The position numbers and the translations under genes were made by a program. From Tachypleus tridentatus (lineage: Eukaryota; Arthropoda; Merostomata; Xiphosura; Limulidae), in NCBI RefSeq assembly GCF_004210375.1, contig NC_134834.1, positions 16,043,857-16,107,856 of the forward strand: DNA of 64,000 bases, given 5' to 3'. Shown here one piece after another: positions 54,001 to 60,949 of this stretch (its first letter is position 1; the number at the start of each line of letters is the position of its first letter). The notes below the pieces were generated by a model. It was not told the origin of the DNA, ran no database searches, and worked only from the letters and a program-made list of their open reading frames with translations.

Positions 54001-56448
54001 TCCAATCAGTGAAAACCCCTAAATATCTCAAACAATCAATTTTTGTCAATATTATAATCGGACAGTTACACATTAAATCACTACAGTAAACAGAGCGGCG
54101 ACAATTTATTTGATTTTTCTCATATCTAAAATTAATATATTTAGTTTTCTCAACATCTCAAAGTAAATTGGTGCTTATAAACCAATTTGCCCCTCAGTGG
54201 CTCAGCGGTATGTCTGCGGACTTATAACGCTAAAAACCGGGTTTCAATTCCCGTGGTAGGCAGAGCACAGATAGCCCATTGAGTAGCTTTGTGCTTAATT
54301 CAAAACAACAACAACATAAACCAGTTCATCGTTTTCAGTAAAAATTAACATCTCAGAAGTCAAGTCTCGCTTTATATTTTTAAGTCGTATTAACCACTTA
54401 TAACCATCACAAATAAAATAGGGCGCAGAACACAACCTTGTGGTACACCGTACTCAATTTTGATTTCATTGACAACGTAACTTCCGGTTTTTATATTTTG
54501 TTTCCTACATTGTTCCTTTCGTTTCCAACTTCCTACAAACATACCGTGCTAAGCTCAGGCAAAAGTTTGTTTGTTTTATTTTTGTGGAATTTCGTGCAAA
54601 GCTACTCGAGCGCTATCTGTGCTAGCCGTCCCTAATTTAGCATCGTAAGACTAGAGGGAAAGCAGCTAGCCCTCACCACCCACCGCCAACTCTTGGGCTA
54701 CTCTTTTACCACCAAATAGTGGGATTGATCGTAACATTATAACGCCCCCACGGCTGTGAGGGCGAGCATATTTGGCGCGACGGGGATGCGAATCCGCGAC
54801 CCTCGGATTACGAGTCGAACGCCTTAACACACTTGGCCATGCCGGGCCGCTTCAAATTGTCATTCAAAATTTTATGAACTGTGGAAGTGAATTCTGGTAT
54901 TGCATTTTCAGTATCACATTTCTTAAAATACCATTGGTTAGCAGAGAAATACTCGAAATTGTTTATTTGACCACGTTTTCACTGACTTTAGAAAATGCTA
55001 AAAAAAATCTGACTAACAAATTGGCTAACTCAATAATCAATCACCTACAGTTCGATAATAATTCGTTCTAGCCGAAATCGAATTAAAAGTTACGTGGCTC
55101 AAGTTGTTTCTTACCTTCACCACCACCACCCCGCTATTACAGCGGTAAGTCTACGGATTTACAACGTTAAAATCAGAGGTTCTATTTTCCTCGGTAGTCT
55201 CAGCAGATAGCCCGATGTGGCTTTGCTGTAAGAAAAACACATACTTACAAATCCTTCATTACGTTTTCAATAACGTTCCAAAACTCCCTGCGGCCAAAAA
55301 CAATACAAACGTCCAAATTTGGAAACAAAAACAAAACGTAATATACAACAATATAAAAAATAATAATAAAAATAAACTTACCATGTCCAATGCATTAATG
55401 GAATTTACATCTTCTACATAGAATTCTGTCTCAATTAATATCGGCTCTGTACAGACAAAATCAAAAAGAAGATAACACTTTTACAATAGTGGTACATTAT
55501 GATGATTAACGTGTTAAATAGGTGACTATTTATTCTGTTAAAACATATGTTTTAGACATGAAATGAAATTCCCCAGATGATGTTCTACCATTACAGTTAT
55601 TTTGGTACCAACAAAGATACTTTGATGACCACACATAAAATAATAAGTGATAAACGTACTGGCAATCAACCACTCCTGCCACCAACTTACGATCTAAAGG
55701 TACTAGTTAGCGTCATCAACTAGGGGGAAGAGAGAGGTATTGAGTTATCGTGCAATAAAGTACCAGTTTTAAACAGCTAACATAAACAAGAAGTAAACAA
55801 CACGGCGACCCACCATTATTACTAGGAGTCCTGATTATTTCTTAGATTTTAAAGACACCTGGTAGTGAGTGAGAATGGGTGAAATCCCCATCAAAAAGTA
55901 CAGATAAGCCGGATGATGAAGTACCACTTTTTACACACTTAAAATGGGAATAATTAATAGCAAGTAGTTAACAAAATAGTAAGCTATCATGTTCACAAGG
56001 AGTCCTAATATTTTCTTAGGTACCTGATGATGTCACCCAGTTGTGGGGAAAAGGTAAGAAATCAATCCCCCTGAAAGAGGTCAGACGTACTGGACAATAA
56101 AGTTCTAGTTTTATGTTTCTACTAAATTTGCTTTAAAGTTCCAACACTAGGACACGTACTGCAGCATTTTAACTTTTAAAAAAATAAATCCAAAAGCTTC
56201 CAGAGAATAAGTGACCCCTAGATGTCCATAAGAATTTGCTCCACCCTTTCAAGTAAAACTTGAAATAGTGTTAATGGTACCAAGATATAATAATTTGTTA
56301 CATCTAAACTGCTGAAATTTTAAAATGGTTTAACTTACCTTTGTCGATTACCGGTGGTAAATTACTTAACTTTTGAAATTGTGCATCAGAAATGTTAGTT
56401 TCTTCTGTTTGCACATTGCAGTTAGCGGTACTTCCGGTCAGAAACAAT
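29855..56448 (-). CDS. Cys-loop ligand-gated (probably chloride) channel subunit (gene-level entry)
   Basis: Eight minus-strand exons join in phase with GT-AG introns: 56339-56448, 55382-55446, 50171-50445, 48905-48987, 46056-46190, 44235-44464, 37783-37941 and 29855-30091, about 430 codons. They spell a pentameric receptor: signal-peptide end, extracellular beta-sandwich with WIPD, a Cys-loop (C, 13 residues, C), M1-M2, M3, an intracellular loop of about 75 residues and M4. At the M2 start the order P-G-R replaces the usual P-A-R of anion channels, and Leu 9' is kept, so chloride conduction is inferred. Loop C shows one Cys (GECRVV), not the pair seen in glycine and glutamate-gated chloride channels. 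Subfamily and ligand are unresolved. The exon with the start Met was not found and should lie above 56448. Confidence 0.9.
31172..31437 (-). mobile_element. tRNA-SINE family A, full length
   Basis: Reversed: TTTCGCGCAAAGCTACTCGA to GGGGATTCGAACCTGCGACC and TTAACCCACCTGGCC. Confidence 0.92.
31722..31830 (-). mobile_element. tRNA-SINE family B fragment
   Basis: Reversed copy of the family seen at 54187: AGCTACAAGGTGGGCTATCT, GCTCTGCCCACCATGAGTAT, TCTAGCGTTGTGGGTCTACA. Confidence 0.75.
32010..32316 (+). repeat. Left arm of a long inverted repeat
   Basis: Shares CTTGGGAGAATTTAACA, CTGATTATATGTGT, TCTATGGTGATT, GTAGGGTAGTAAAAGTTAGA and TGGCGCTG with the reverse complement of 36123-36475, with indels. 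Confidence 0.85.
33073..34054 (-). mobile_element. Tc1-like transposon, internally decayed
   Basis: Terminal inverted repeats contain CACCCTTNTGCAAATTAATT then GAAACAA (left at 33075, right ending at 34054). TA dinucleotides flank both sides, the left one two bases out. The minus strand encodes the remains of a Tc1 transposase. At about 0.98 kb it is shorter than active Tc1 elements (about 1.3-1.7 kb), and most of the DNA-binding N-terminus is lost. Confidence 0.88.
33171..33870 (-). pseudogene. Tc1 transposase, frameshifted and catalytically dead
   Basis: In order along the minus strand: CVRRARRP and WTQQQWRKVLFSDETHF with the first catalytic Asp, WGFFSYYGVGGLHIIEGMM, IFQQDLAPCHTSK with the second Asp, and WPGNSPDLNPIKNLW, where the catalytic Glu of the family (NPIENLW) is Lys. 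Then DELIEAIIEVWYRD and SMPKRINDLLKNEGGH. Frame changes occur near 33515 and 33340. It cannot encode an active enzyme. Confidence 0.9.
34118..34190 (+). mobile_element. tRNA-SINE family C, head fragment
   Basis: CCCCGATGATTCAGCGGTAA, ATTTACAATGCTAAGATCAG and GGGGTTCGATTC, a tRNA-like head with a B box. Confidence 0.7.
34250..34510 (+). mobile_element. tRNA-SINE family A, full length
   Basis: A box TGGCCAGGTGG, B box GGGTTCGAATCCC, body with TTGGTAAAAGAGTAACCCAA, end GTAGCTTTGCGCGAAATTT and an A-rich tail. Confidence 0.94.
34790..34860 (+). mobile_element. tRNA-SINE family C, 3' fragment
   Basis: GGTTCGATTCTCATTGGTGG then GCCTGATGTGGCTTTGCTAC, as in the copy at 55.1 kb. Confidence 0.65.
34998..35915. 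repeat. 41-bp minisatellite, about 22 units
   Basis: Unit CTTTCTCGATATCTTTAGGC then TTAAAGAAGTAAAATATAATA. The first units are an older variant (GTAAAAAATGCCACTTTTTC), and the sequence becomes more uniform inward. It lies in the M3-M4 intron of the channel. Confidence 0.96.
36123..36475 (-). repeat. Right arm of a long inverted repeat
   Basis: Reverse-complement partner of 32010-32316. Shared strings include CAGCGCCATCTAACTTTTAC and AATTCTCCCAAGGC. Confidence 0.85.
36688..36962 (-). mobile_element. tRNA-SINE family A, full length
   Basis: Reversed: TTTCGCGCAAAGGTACACGA to GAGATTCGAACCCGCAAGCC and CCACCTGGCCATGCCGGGGC. A family B copy adjoins it on the right. Confidence 0.93.
36962..37068 (+). 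mobile_element. tRNA-SINE family B, 5'-truncated
   Basis: CTGCAGACTTACAACGCTAA, CCCAGGGTTCAA, GTAGTTTTGTGCTTAATTTC. Its start coincides with the end of a family A copy, so one probably inserted into the other. Confidence 0.75.
37325..37596 (+). mobile_element. tRNA-SINE family A, full length
   Basis: GATGGCCTGGTGGGTTAAGG, GCGAGTTCAAATCC (decayed B box), end CTTTGCGCGAAATTAAAAAA. Confidence 0.93.
37783..37941 (-). CDS. Channel M3 exon
   Basis: 53 codons in phase 0. GTDIWMATCMLFVFATLMEF then VVVKFLDKRRQLYFRN match M3 and the start of the intracellular loop (DIWM..C..FVF..L.EF); the exon closes with EYSSGSL. Donor TTG|GTAAGA reversed. The acceptor CTTTCTAAG|GGAACTGAT is the edge of a 45-bp tandem array whose units repeat a closely related acceptor string. 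Confidence 0.9.
37942..38797. repeat. 45-bp minisatellite abutting the M3 exon acceptor, about 19 units
   Basis: Plus-strand unit GGTTCMTTTAGAGAATTATG, AAAACCAAGGTTAATTTACTC, TATC. On the gene strand a unit contains TCTCTAAAGGAACCGAT, which matches the true splice junction TTTCTAAGGGAACTGAT. The array begins at the exon edge. Confidence 0.96.
39006..39132 (+). mobile_element. tRNA-SINE family B
   Basis: CAGTGGCACAGAGGCAGATC, TAAAACGGGTTTTGACACCC, GTGGGCAGAGCACAGATTGC, GTAGCTTTGTGCATTTTAAT. Confidence 0.78.
40125..41965. repeat. 48-bp minisatellite, about 38 units, open in several frames
   Basis: Unit TATAAAGTTGAGTATCGCCG, TGGTCTATTTCTGTATTTCT, TTTATCTT. Because 48 is a multiple of three and the unit has no stop in two plus frames and one minus frame, runs of over 500 codons appear on both strands. 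Edge units near 41.6-41.9 kb are more diverged (AAGTTTGGTATCTCCG). I see no start context, splice pattern or domain supporting translation. Confidence 0.97.
42000..42825. other. Intronic stretch, no feature seen
   Basis: AT-rich sequence after the 48-bp array. No repeat family or exon recognised. Confidence 0.6.
42826..42948 (-). mobile_element. tRNA-SINE family C
   Basis: Reversed: GAGCAAAGCCATTCTGGGCC, GGGGAATCAAATCCCGGATT, CACTGTCCCACCG. Confidence 0.72.
42949..43732. other. Intronic stretch, no feature seen
   Basis: AT-rich. No exon or repeat recognised. Confidence 0.6.
43733..44000 (+). repeat. Fold-back dispersed repeat, longer copy
   Basis: CAGCTGGTATGGGTAGAGAA, GAACAACGTTTCGACCTTCT, TCGGTCATCGTCAGGTTCAC, and later ATATAGGTATAAAGGTGTTC, shared in reverse with 11.7-12.0 kb. 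Confidence 0.75.
44235..44464 (-). CDS. Channel M1-M2 exon
   Basis: 230 bases (2 + 76 codons). EYSTVFVEFKFERQIAHHLM leads into M1 (QVFAPSALIVTLSWLSFWM). M2 follows: DAIPGRVTLCVTSLLALFTQ then FSGIRGDLPPASYIN. Aligned to glutamate-gated chloride channels without gaps, Pro -2', Arg 0', Thr 2', Thr 6' and Leu 9' are kept while -1' is Gly. Acceptor GTATTCCAG and donor AAC|GTGAGT (minus strand). Confidence 0.95.
44465..46055 (-). other. Channel intron before M1-M2 exon
   Basis: About 1.6 kb with one family A SINE (45299-45530) and a weak family C-like fragment near 45690-45800. Nothing else recognised. Confidence 0.65.
45299..45530 (-). mobile_element. tRNA-SINE family A, internal deletion
   Basis: Reversed: TTTTCGCGCAAAGTTACACG to GGGATTTGAACCCCTAATCA; the GACTCGTAATC arm is lost. 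Confidence 0.88.
46056..46190 (-). CDS. Channel exon: extracellular domain after the Cys-loop, loop C
   Basis: 135 bases (2 + 44 codons + 1). AYSSSTVLYRWKKNISDVLI corresponds to the region after the Cys-loop (ESYxYTTxDxxYxW in relatives), then NPDLKLLQHNLELKKGECRV and VTLF for the strand 9-10 hairpin (loop C). Only one Cys is present there. Acceptor TTTGGAACAG, donor G|GTAATG; both phases fit the neighbouring exons. Confidence 0.9.
46494..46770 (+). mobile_element. tRNA-SINE family A, full length
   Basis: GCTCGACTCGTAATCTGAAG, GGTCGCGGGTTCGAATTCCC, end TTTTGCGCGAAATTCAAAAA with a CAAA-rich tail. Part of the A-box region is missing. Confidence 0.93.
46806..47085 (-). mobile_element. tRNA-SINE family A, full length
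   Basis: Reversed copy in head-opposed orientation to the one at 46494. Tails face each other across about 40 bases. Ends CTAGGCCATGCCGGGCC. Confidence 0.93.
47466..47595 (+). mobile_element. tRNA-SINE family B
   Basis: TTCCCAGTGACACAACGGTA, GAAACTGGGTTTCGATACCT, GTGGTGGGCAGAACAGAGAT, TAATTTCAAACAAATT. Confidence 0.8.
47725..47890 (-). mobile_element. tRNA-SINE family A, strongly decayed
   Basis: TTTGAATTTCACACGAAGCT, CCTCGAGGGCTGTCTTCGCT, CACCCACCGTCAGCTCGTGG. The head is absent. Confidence 0.65.
47919..48196 (-). mobile_element. tRNA-SINE family A, full length
   Basis: Reversed: TTGAATTTCGCGCAAACTTA to GATAACGAGTCGAGTGCCTT and GGCCATGCCGGGGCC. Confidence 0.93.
48197..48542. other. Intronic stretch, no feature seen
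   Basis: AT-rich. No exon or named repeat recognised. Confidence 0.6.
48543..48752 (+). mobile_element. tRNA-SINE family A, decayed
   Basis: GGATGGCAAGTTGGTTAGGG, ACTTCGAATCCCAACCA, TTGGTAAAAGAATAGCCCAA. Internal and 3' deletions. Confidence 0.8.
48905..48987 (-). CDS. Channel Cys-loop exon
   Basis: 83 bases (1 + 27 codons + 1), easily missed. LAAVVACQMEFKHYPVDIQT then CPFRLRS contains two Cys with exactly 13 residues between them and YPVD in the Pro-x-Asp position, the defining Cys-loop. Acceptor AATTTCCAG, donor T|GTAAGT; phases complete the Arg codon of the exon at 50171 and the Tyr codon of the exon at 46190. Confidence 0.92.
49025..49600. other. Intronic stretch, no feature seen
   Basis: AT-rich intron sequence between the Cys-loop exon and the 33-bp repeat. 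Nothing recognised. Confidence 0.6.
49606..50035. repeat. 33-35 bp tandem repeat, about 10 copies, with a leader
   Basis: Unit CGAAATAAGGTAAAAATCAT, AATCTACTGTTGA. A leader AATAATAACTCGAGACGATT then ATTCTACGAAACTGTTGAAG (49606-49655) precedes it; leader and two or three units recur at 51436-51550. Confidence 0.9.
50171..50445 (-). CDS. Channel main ligand-binding-domain exon
   Basis: 275 bases (91 codons + 2). DFRLDYFLWHSWN is the strand-1/2 motif (D.R...FLR..W.D) of Cys-loop receptors, here with Asn-Val-Thr where most have a W.D.R pattern. FWIPDTYATNAKS is the loop A W.PD motif, and TPSEASSTKVLRITL the following strands. Acceptor CTCCTTCAG, donor AG|GTAGGG (minus strand). Confidence 0.92.
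50753..50868 (-). mobile_element. tRNA-SINE family C
   Basis: Reversed: TTATAGCAAAGCCACATCGA, GAAATCGAACCCCTGATTTT, GTAGACTTACCACTGTACTA. Confidence 0.8.
51099..51340 (+). mobile_element. tRNA-SINE family A
   Basis: CCCGGCATGGCCAGGTAGTA, GTCGCGGGTTCGAATCCCAG, CACAGATAGACCTCGG, then it breaks straight into a reversed copy. Confidence 0.92.
51341..51424 (-). mobile_element. tRNA-SINE family A, head only, inverted on its neighbour
   Basis: ATGAAAGAACGAGCACGTTT, GGGATTCGAACCCGTGACCC, GAGTGCCGTAACCACCT: the tRNA-like head of a reverse copy joined directly to the preceding forward copy. Confidence 0.88.
51436..51550. repeat. Partial copy of the 49.6-kb repeat and leader
   Basis: AATAATAACTCGAGGTGATT, TTTTACGAAACTGTTGGAGA, then two to three AAGGTAATAAATCATAA-like units, parallel to 49606-49760. 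Confidence 0.85.
51551..52086. other. Intronic stretch, no feature seen
   Basis: AT-rich. Nothing recognised. Confidence 0.6.
52087..52346 (-). mobile_element. tRNA-SINE family A
   Basis: Reversed: TTTCGCGCAAAGCTACACGA to GAGAGTTGAACCCACGTCCC and TTAACCCACCTGGCC. Confidence 0.92.
52605..53112. repeat. 45-bp minisatellite, about 11 units
   Basis: Unit TGATTTCATATAAACCTGAA, GTCTGTGGTCGTATGTCTTC, AGTAA. 45 is a multiple of three, so a 169-codon frame stays open through it. Blocks of four units recur, suggesting higher-order duplication. Confidence 0.96.
53196..53275 (+). mobile_element. tRNA-SINE family B fragment
   Basis: CGCTATAAACTAGGTTTTGG, ACCCGTGGTTAGCAGAGCAC. Confidence 0.65.
53521..53775 (+). 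mobile_element. tRNA-SINE family A
   Basis: TACATGGCCAGGTGGTTAAG, GGTCGCGGGTTCGAATCCCT, a short internal deletion after CATGCTCGCCC, end GCTTTGCGCGAAATTT. Confidence 0.93.
53783..53842 (+). mobile_element. tRNA-SINE family B, head fragment
   Basis: CCAGAGGCACAGCAGTATGT, TATAACGCTAGAAACCGGGT. It is cut short by the next element. Confidence 0.7.
53848..53962 (-). mobile_element. tRNA-SINE family C
   Basis: Reversed: TTAGAGCAAAGTCGCAGTGG, GTGGAATCGAACCCCATATA, AACCACTGCTCCATCACATC. Confidence 0.72.
54187..54312 (+). mobile_element. tRNA-SINE family B, best copy
   Basis: TTGCCCCTCAGTGGCTCAGC, GGTATGTCTGCGGACTTATA, CCGGGTTTCAATTCCCGTGG, GTAGCTTTGTGCTTAATTCA, then CAACAACAACA. A box and B box spacing is tRNA-like. 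Confidence 0.85.
54563..54850 (-). mobile_element. tRNA-SINE family A, full length
   Basis: Reversed: GTGGAATTTCGTGCAAAGCT to GGATTACGAGTCGAACGCCT and TTGGCCATGCCGGGCCG. Confidence 0.93.
55126..55246 (+). mobile_element. tRNA-SINE family C, best copy
   Basis: ACCCCGCTATTACAGCGGTA, AGTCTACGGATTTACAACGT, AATCAGAGGTTCTATTTTCC, CCGATGTGGCTTTGCTGTAA. Confidence 0.78.
55382..55446 (-). CDS. Channel exon 3: first beta strand
   Basis: 65 bases (2 + 21 codons). PILIETEFYVEDVNSINALD then M, which runs straight into DFRLDYFL of the next exon, the usual order (V.V....V.....I.....DF) in Cys-loop receptors. Acceptor TCTGTACAG, donor ATG|GTAAGT on the minus strand. Too short for an ORF search to show. Confidence 0.88.
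55447..56338 (-). other. Channel intron 2, no feature seen
   Basis: About 0.9 kb. Nothing recognised apart from canonical splice ends. Confidence 0.6.
56339..56448 (-). CDS. Channel exon 2: signal-peptide end and mature N-terminus
   Basis: 110 bases (1 + 36 codons + 1). LFLTGSTANCNVQTEETNIS then DAQFQKLSNLPPVIDK. The first residues look like the end of a signal peptide, and NIS is a possible N-glycosylation site. Acceptor TGTTTTATAG, donor G|GTAAGT (minus strand), phases fitting exon 3. The sequence is not conserved enough to prove it alone; phase and position make it likely. Confidence 0.72.
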
Positions 56449-56932
56449 CTATAAAACAAGATTTAAAATAAAATGGTCAGGTCAGCGTAATATTAAAGCA
56501 ACTTTTCAGACACTGAAACCTGGAATATTCACGTCTTAGTGCATGTGTCTGACAACTTGTAGTATATCTGGCTACCGCTAGGGAGCGCCTCGGATATTTC
56601 CATGTAAGCAATAGATGGAAAATTGCAAACAATTGTAAATATTAAATGTTAGAATTGTGAAATAACATAAATAAACAGAAATATAACCACTGCACTATGA
56701 ATTTGTAAATAAAGTATAATTTACTACCTGACCCTTAAAAAGAAGAAAAGTATAATATGATATAGTTAAATAATCTATACTAAACTGAAAACATTGCTAT
56801 AACGAAACCAGAGGAATAGTAAACATGCTGAGAAAACGAACTGCCAGGTTTAAATATTATAGCTCATTTTGTGTATGGCATAATGACAACTGATTGGTTA
56901 TATTCTCGGACATTTAGTTTTATTTACAATAA

Positions 56933-57195
56933 GGCCCGGCATGACCAGGTGGGTTAAGGCGTTCGACTCATAATATGAGGGTCGCGGACTCGAATCCCGG
57001 TCGCACCAAACATGATCGCCCTTCCAGCCGTGGGAGCGTTCAATCCCACCGTTCGTAAAAGAGTAGCTCAAGACTTGGCGGTGGGTGGTGATAACTAGTT
57101 GCCTTTCCTCTAGTCTTACACTGCTAGATTAGGGACGGCTAGCGCAGATAGCCCTTGAGTAGCTTTGCGCAAAATTCAAAACAAACAAACAATTT
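56933..57195 (+). mobile_element. tRNA-SINE family A, full length
   Basis: GGCCCGGCATGACCAGGTGG, GGTCGCGGACTCGAATCCCG, end AGCTTTGCGCAAAATTCAAA plus ACAAACAAACA tail. Confidence 0.94.
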
Positions 57196-57414
57196 ACAAT
57201 ACGTCACGGAACGCACTTTAAGAATTTTGAGAGTCGTGTGACAAGTTATTCTATCAGAATAACAGCTAAGATGTTACGATAATAACTACAATTAATCCTA
57301 ATTATGAGAAACAGAGATGTTATAAAAGTGTTCTAGGTAATCACTTGAATACTTTTGACGGCAGTGATGTTTTAAGCTATTGGTTAACTTTGTCATAGGA
57401 AGAAAAAAAGCTTT

Positions 57415-57653
57415 CATTTGTTTTTAATTTCGCGGAAAGCTACAGAAGGCTATCTTCGTTAACCGTCCCTAATTTAGCAATGTGAGACTAGAGGAAAGGC
57501 AGCTAATCATCACCATCCACCGCCAACTCTTGGGCTACTCTTTTACCAAGAAATAGTAGGATTGACCGTCACATTACTAGCGAGTACATTTGGTGTGACG
57601 TTGATTCGAACCTGCAACATTCAGATTAGGAGTCGAACGCCTTAACCACCTGG
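57415..57653 (-). mobile_element. tRNA-SINE family A, internal deletion
   Basis: Reversed: TTTCGCGGAAAGCTACAGAA to GTTGATTCGAACCTGCAACA and CTTAACCACCTGGTGG. Confidence 0.9.
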
Positions 57654-60600
57654 TGGATCAAAAGCTATTATATAAAGAGTAAACATTTCGAAACTCAATA
57701 ATTTAAATATTTTATTTATGTTGTGTACAGTAGAATAATAGGAATACTTTTAAAATAAAAAGCTGTTCAGGAAACTTAATAAAATGTACGCGAGTGACGT
57801 CAATACCTTTAAGTTACATTCCTGCACCAATCACGAACTGAGACAAACAATTTCATTGTGCACAGAGTTGAAAAGTAAGTAAGATTTGTTCTAAGTAACA
57901 AATTATAAAACGAGTTTTTACAAGAGGTCAACTTGTAATTTTAAAATTATAAATAAATAAAAAGAGTCCATGAATTTTTCCTTCGCTGGTGCCAAGGGGC
58001 CTTTTTTGACTTATAACTTTAAGTATTTTTAACTAAACAGTTATCCAACATAGCTATCATTTGATGCAGTAAAGCCGAGAAGGTATAGAGACGCTTAAGC
58101 AGAGGATTCTTATTTAAAAAGAAAACACCAGGTTAGTTAAAAACAATTATTGACTCAACTACGTTGGCATCTTCATGGTACAACAGCAATGAATGACAGA
58201 GTTGAATTCGAAGGACAAAATCGCGCCATCTATTGAAAGTCATAATAAACAATATTAATTACAGGCAATAGAAAAACTAAAAAAACCTTCATATGGCCAT
58301 TCCATGCTAGTTCATGATGTGCTGTCAGTCCCAGTGATGCTTTTGTCCCTACCGAACTTAATTATTAAAAAAAAATAAACAAAGCTCAGAGTCGTTGCAA
58401 TTCTCTTTCTGGATAGTCCTGGTACCCGAAGTTAATCCATATTTATTTTCCAACGCCATTAAAGTACAAGGGATATCTCCATCCCAGAAATTCCAAAACC
58501 CCGATCTAAACACAGTAATGCTGTGTTGTGACAAATTTGGTTGTTGTTCCTCAAATTACTCGCTGTTTTCTACACACAGCGTTACTTTAACAAGTGTACG
58601 TAGTGTCATGGAGAGCTATTTTATCAAACAGTCATTATATGTTTATTATTTTGCAGATGACTAGTACCTGTTCATTTCAACTTTGTTTATTTACTAAATA
58701 TTATTTGATGGTCATTTCTCGCTGAAGCCCTCTAGTGATAACTATGTAAACGTTGTCTTCATTTACGAAAGCAGTTTTTATGCCCGGAACCTTGTTTCAA
58801 GACATAAAGTTTCGTATTTCACTTTCATCATTAGACCCTATTCAGTAAAGTGCTTAAAAAGTTAGTTCGATAAACGTTACTTCGAAAAAATATTTTTTGG
58901 TATTACAAACTACAATAATGGTTAGTTCTATCTAAAAAGTGAAAAAAAATAAAACGTTACAAATTAACTGTTATTTTCTTCCATTTGTACGTGAAAAACT
59001 ACAGTACGTTAAAAAAAAATTCATCACTGAAAGTACCTAATAAAGATTTGTGGAAACAGATCGAAACGTTCGCCTAAAATAAGTTTCTGTGCTAAATAGG
59101 TGAATGAAGTACCCCGGAAATTTTTGTTAAAATCAATTACAGTTCGCCAGCTAAACGTTTCTGAAATAATATTAATGTTATATTTCTTCAGGTAAACATT
59201 GCAGTCTTGTGAAAAATTATAGGTTGAGCCTAAAACACCAAATACTTAGTACATCAACTTTCTTTTGCCAGGAATCTACTATTGGAAAATTAAATCATTG
59301 TGGAATACTGTCTTCTGTGATGACAGCAGATGTTTCATAATCAATACCATCGCTTCTCAAAACAAACTCATAATAAGTAGGGTTTTTATTCGCGATAGAC
59401 ACGTGTGTGATAGAAGATACATTACACAAATATCAGTGCTTAAAACCACTAATAATTAAGAGCAGAGCGCCTATAACAATCAATATTCTGCATCTTAAAT
59501 GTAAGACTTAGGAAGCAAAAGGTATTCCAAAGAACCTTTATGAAGGGTTGAGTAAGCTGTATTGAAATGATTTGGGGCTTCACCGCGTCGTTGCAAAGAA
59601 GCATCGTAAGGGTGTCATGTCCGAAGTGCATGACTCCTCCCTGCATTGTTTCTATAAATCTTCTAGTGTACAAGTATGACAGTTTTTCTGAAAGCTCGTT
59701 CCAACAGCGTGATTTTAAATAAAGCCATAGGCGCTAAGTCTAGAGACTTAAATGATGTTGTCCTTTTATGGAATAGTGAAAAAACTCGTTTTATTCTCCA
59801 TCTGATTAAGGTATAAGACAGTTGGATGTATATGGTGTGGAAGCAACATGTGTTGCTTTTCCAGACAAATGTCTTCTTGATTATATTGCTTATTGCTGCC
59901 TGGAGTATGTGGACAGTTTTTACCATTGACCTTTGTATGTGCGAGTTCTAACCTACTACAAGATGGGGCAACTTGCTTACCACAGCTTGGCTGCGACTTG
60001 TTGCAAGTCTCTTTATGAATGGTCCTATTAACCTAATTCATCCAAATTTCTTTCGTTTCCAATGCTATTAAGTATTATGGATATTACCACCATGGAAATT
60101 TTAAATCTCCAATCTGCGTTTGTGTATTTTCAATCGAAAAAGTCTGTTACCTAGTTTTCCCACTGTGTAATGTCAAACAATTGTTCTGATACCTACTATT
60201 CCAATTCAATTTTATACCGAATGTGGATGTGTCGGGACTTGTTGGTTTATATATTAGAAGTCATTTCATTATAACGAACTGAACCATTTAAATCGCTAAC
60301 AACGTCCAACCAGCCCGAAAAATATAATAAATCTAACGTCAGCTCTGCTCTACTGTTGTTGAAACAGATTACCGTATAAAAAACATATACATATATACAC
60401 ACACATAATAAACAGGCTCACATATAAATAACATATCTATAAATACATATAGGTGCACATAATAAAGAGACAACCGTATGAAGAACACATATACACGCAT
60501 AATAAACTTACTGTTCGCGTGAACAATAAACCTGCTAGTTAACGAATTTAAAAGATCAGTCTAACAATAAACCATGGCCTTCGTAAAGGTTTGTTACAAC

Positions 60601-60945
60601 TCGCGAACTTTCCCACACACTTTACTTTATTATTATCATAAATTCAAAGTCATAAAACGCGAGTTGTCACAAACACACGAAACACATGTTTTACTGTTGT
60701 CTCTCCAGTTGTGTTAACATCATTATTGTTTCCTTATTGTGACACAAAAAAATTGTAAAATTCAGAACAAACATCTCAAACAGGTGTCATCCTAGCCAAT
60801 AAATCATAGAGGTCAGGATATGCATACTCTGTAAACATCTGATTTTCTTAGCTCTGAAAATTGCACTCTTAACAAACGAAATCATAATATTTTAAAGCTA
60901 AGGCATTTGTGAAGTTTAGTATGTTCAGAGCTATCACCTCTGTAT
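57654..60945. other. About 3.3 kb with no recognised feature
   Basis: This may contain the missing first exon or promoter of the channel gene on the minus strand, but I could not place either. Open frames at 58395-58664 (+), 59449-59673 (-) and 59663-59926 (-) have no convincing domain. Confidence 0.55.
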
Positions 60946-60949
60946 CATA

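Larger units (their letters stand above)
50446..55381 (-). other. Channel intron 3 (extracellular domain)
   Basis: About 4.9 kb with SINEs of families A, B and C and a 45-bp minisatellite (52605-53112). No exon needed or seen. Confidence 0.7.

Noticed and set aside
59449-59926. Mariner-like remnant on the minus strand (SLDLAPMALF string)
   Set aside because: Resembles the SPDLAP motif only over six residues, with no neighbouring catalytic motifs or terminal repeats.
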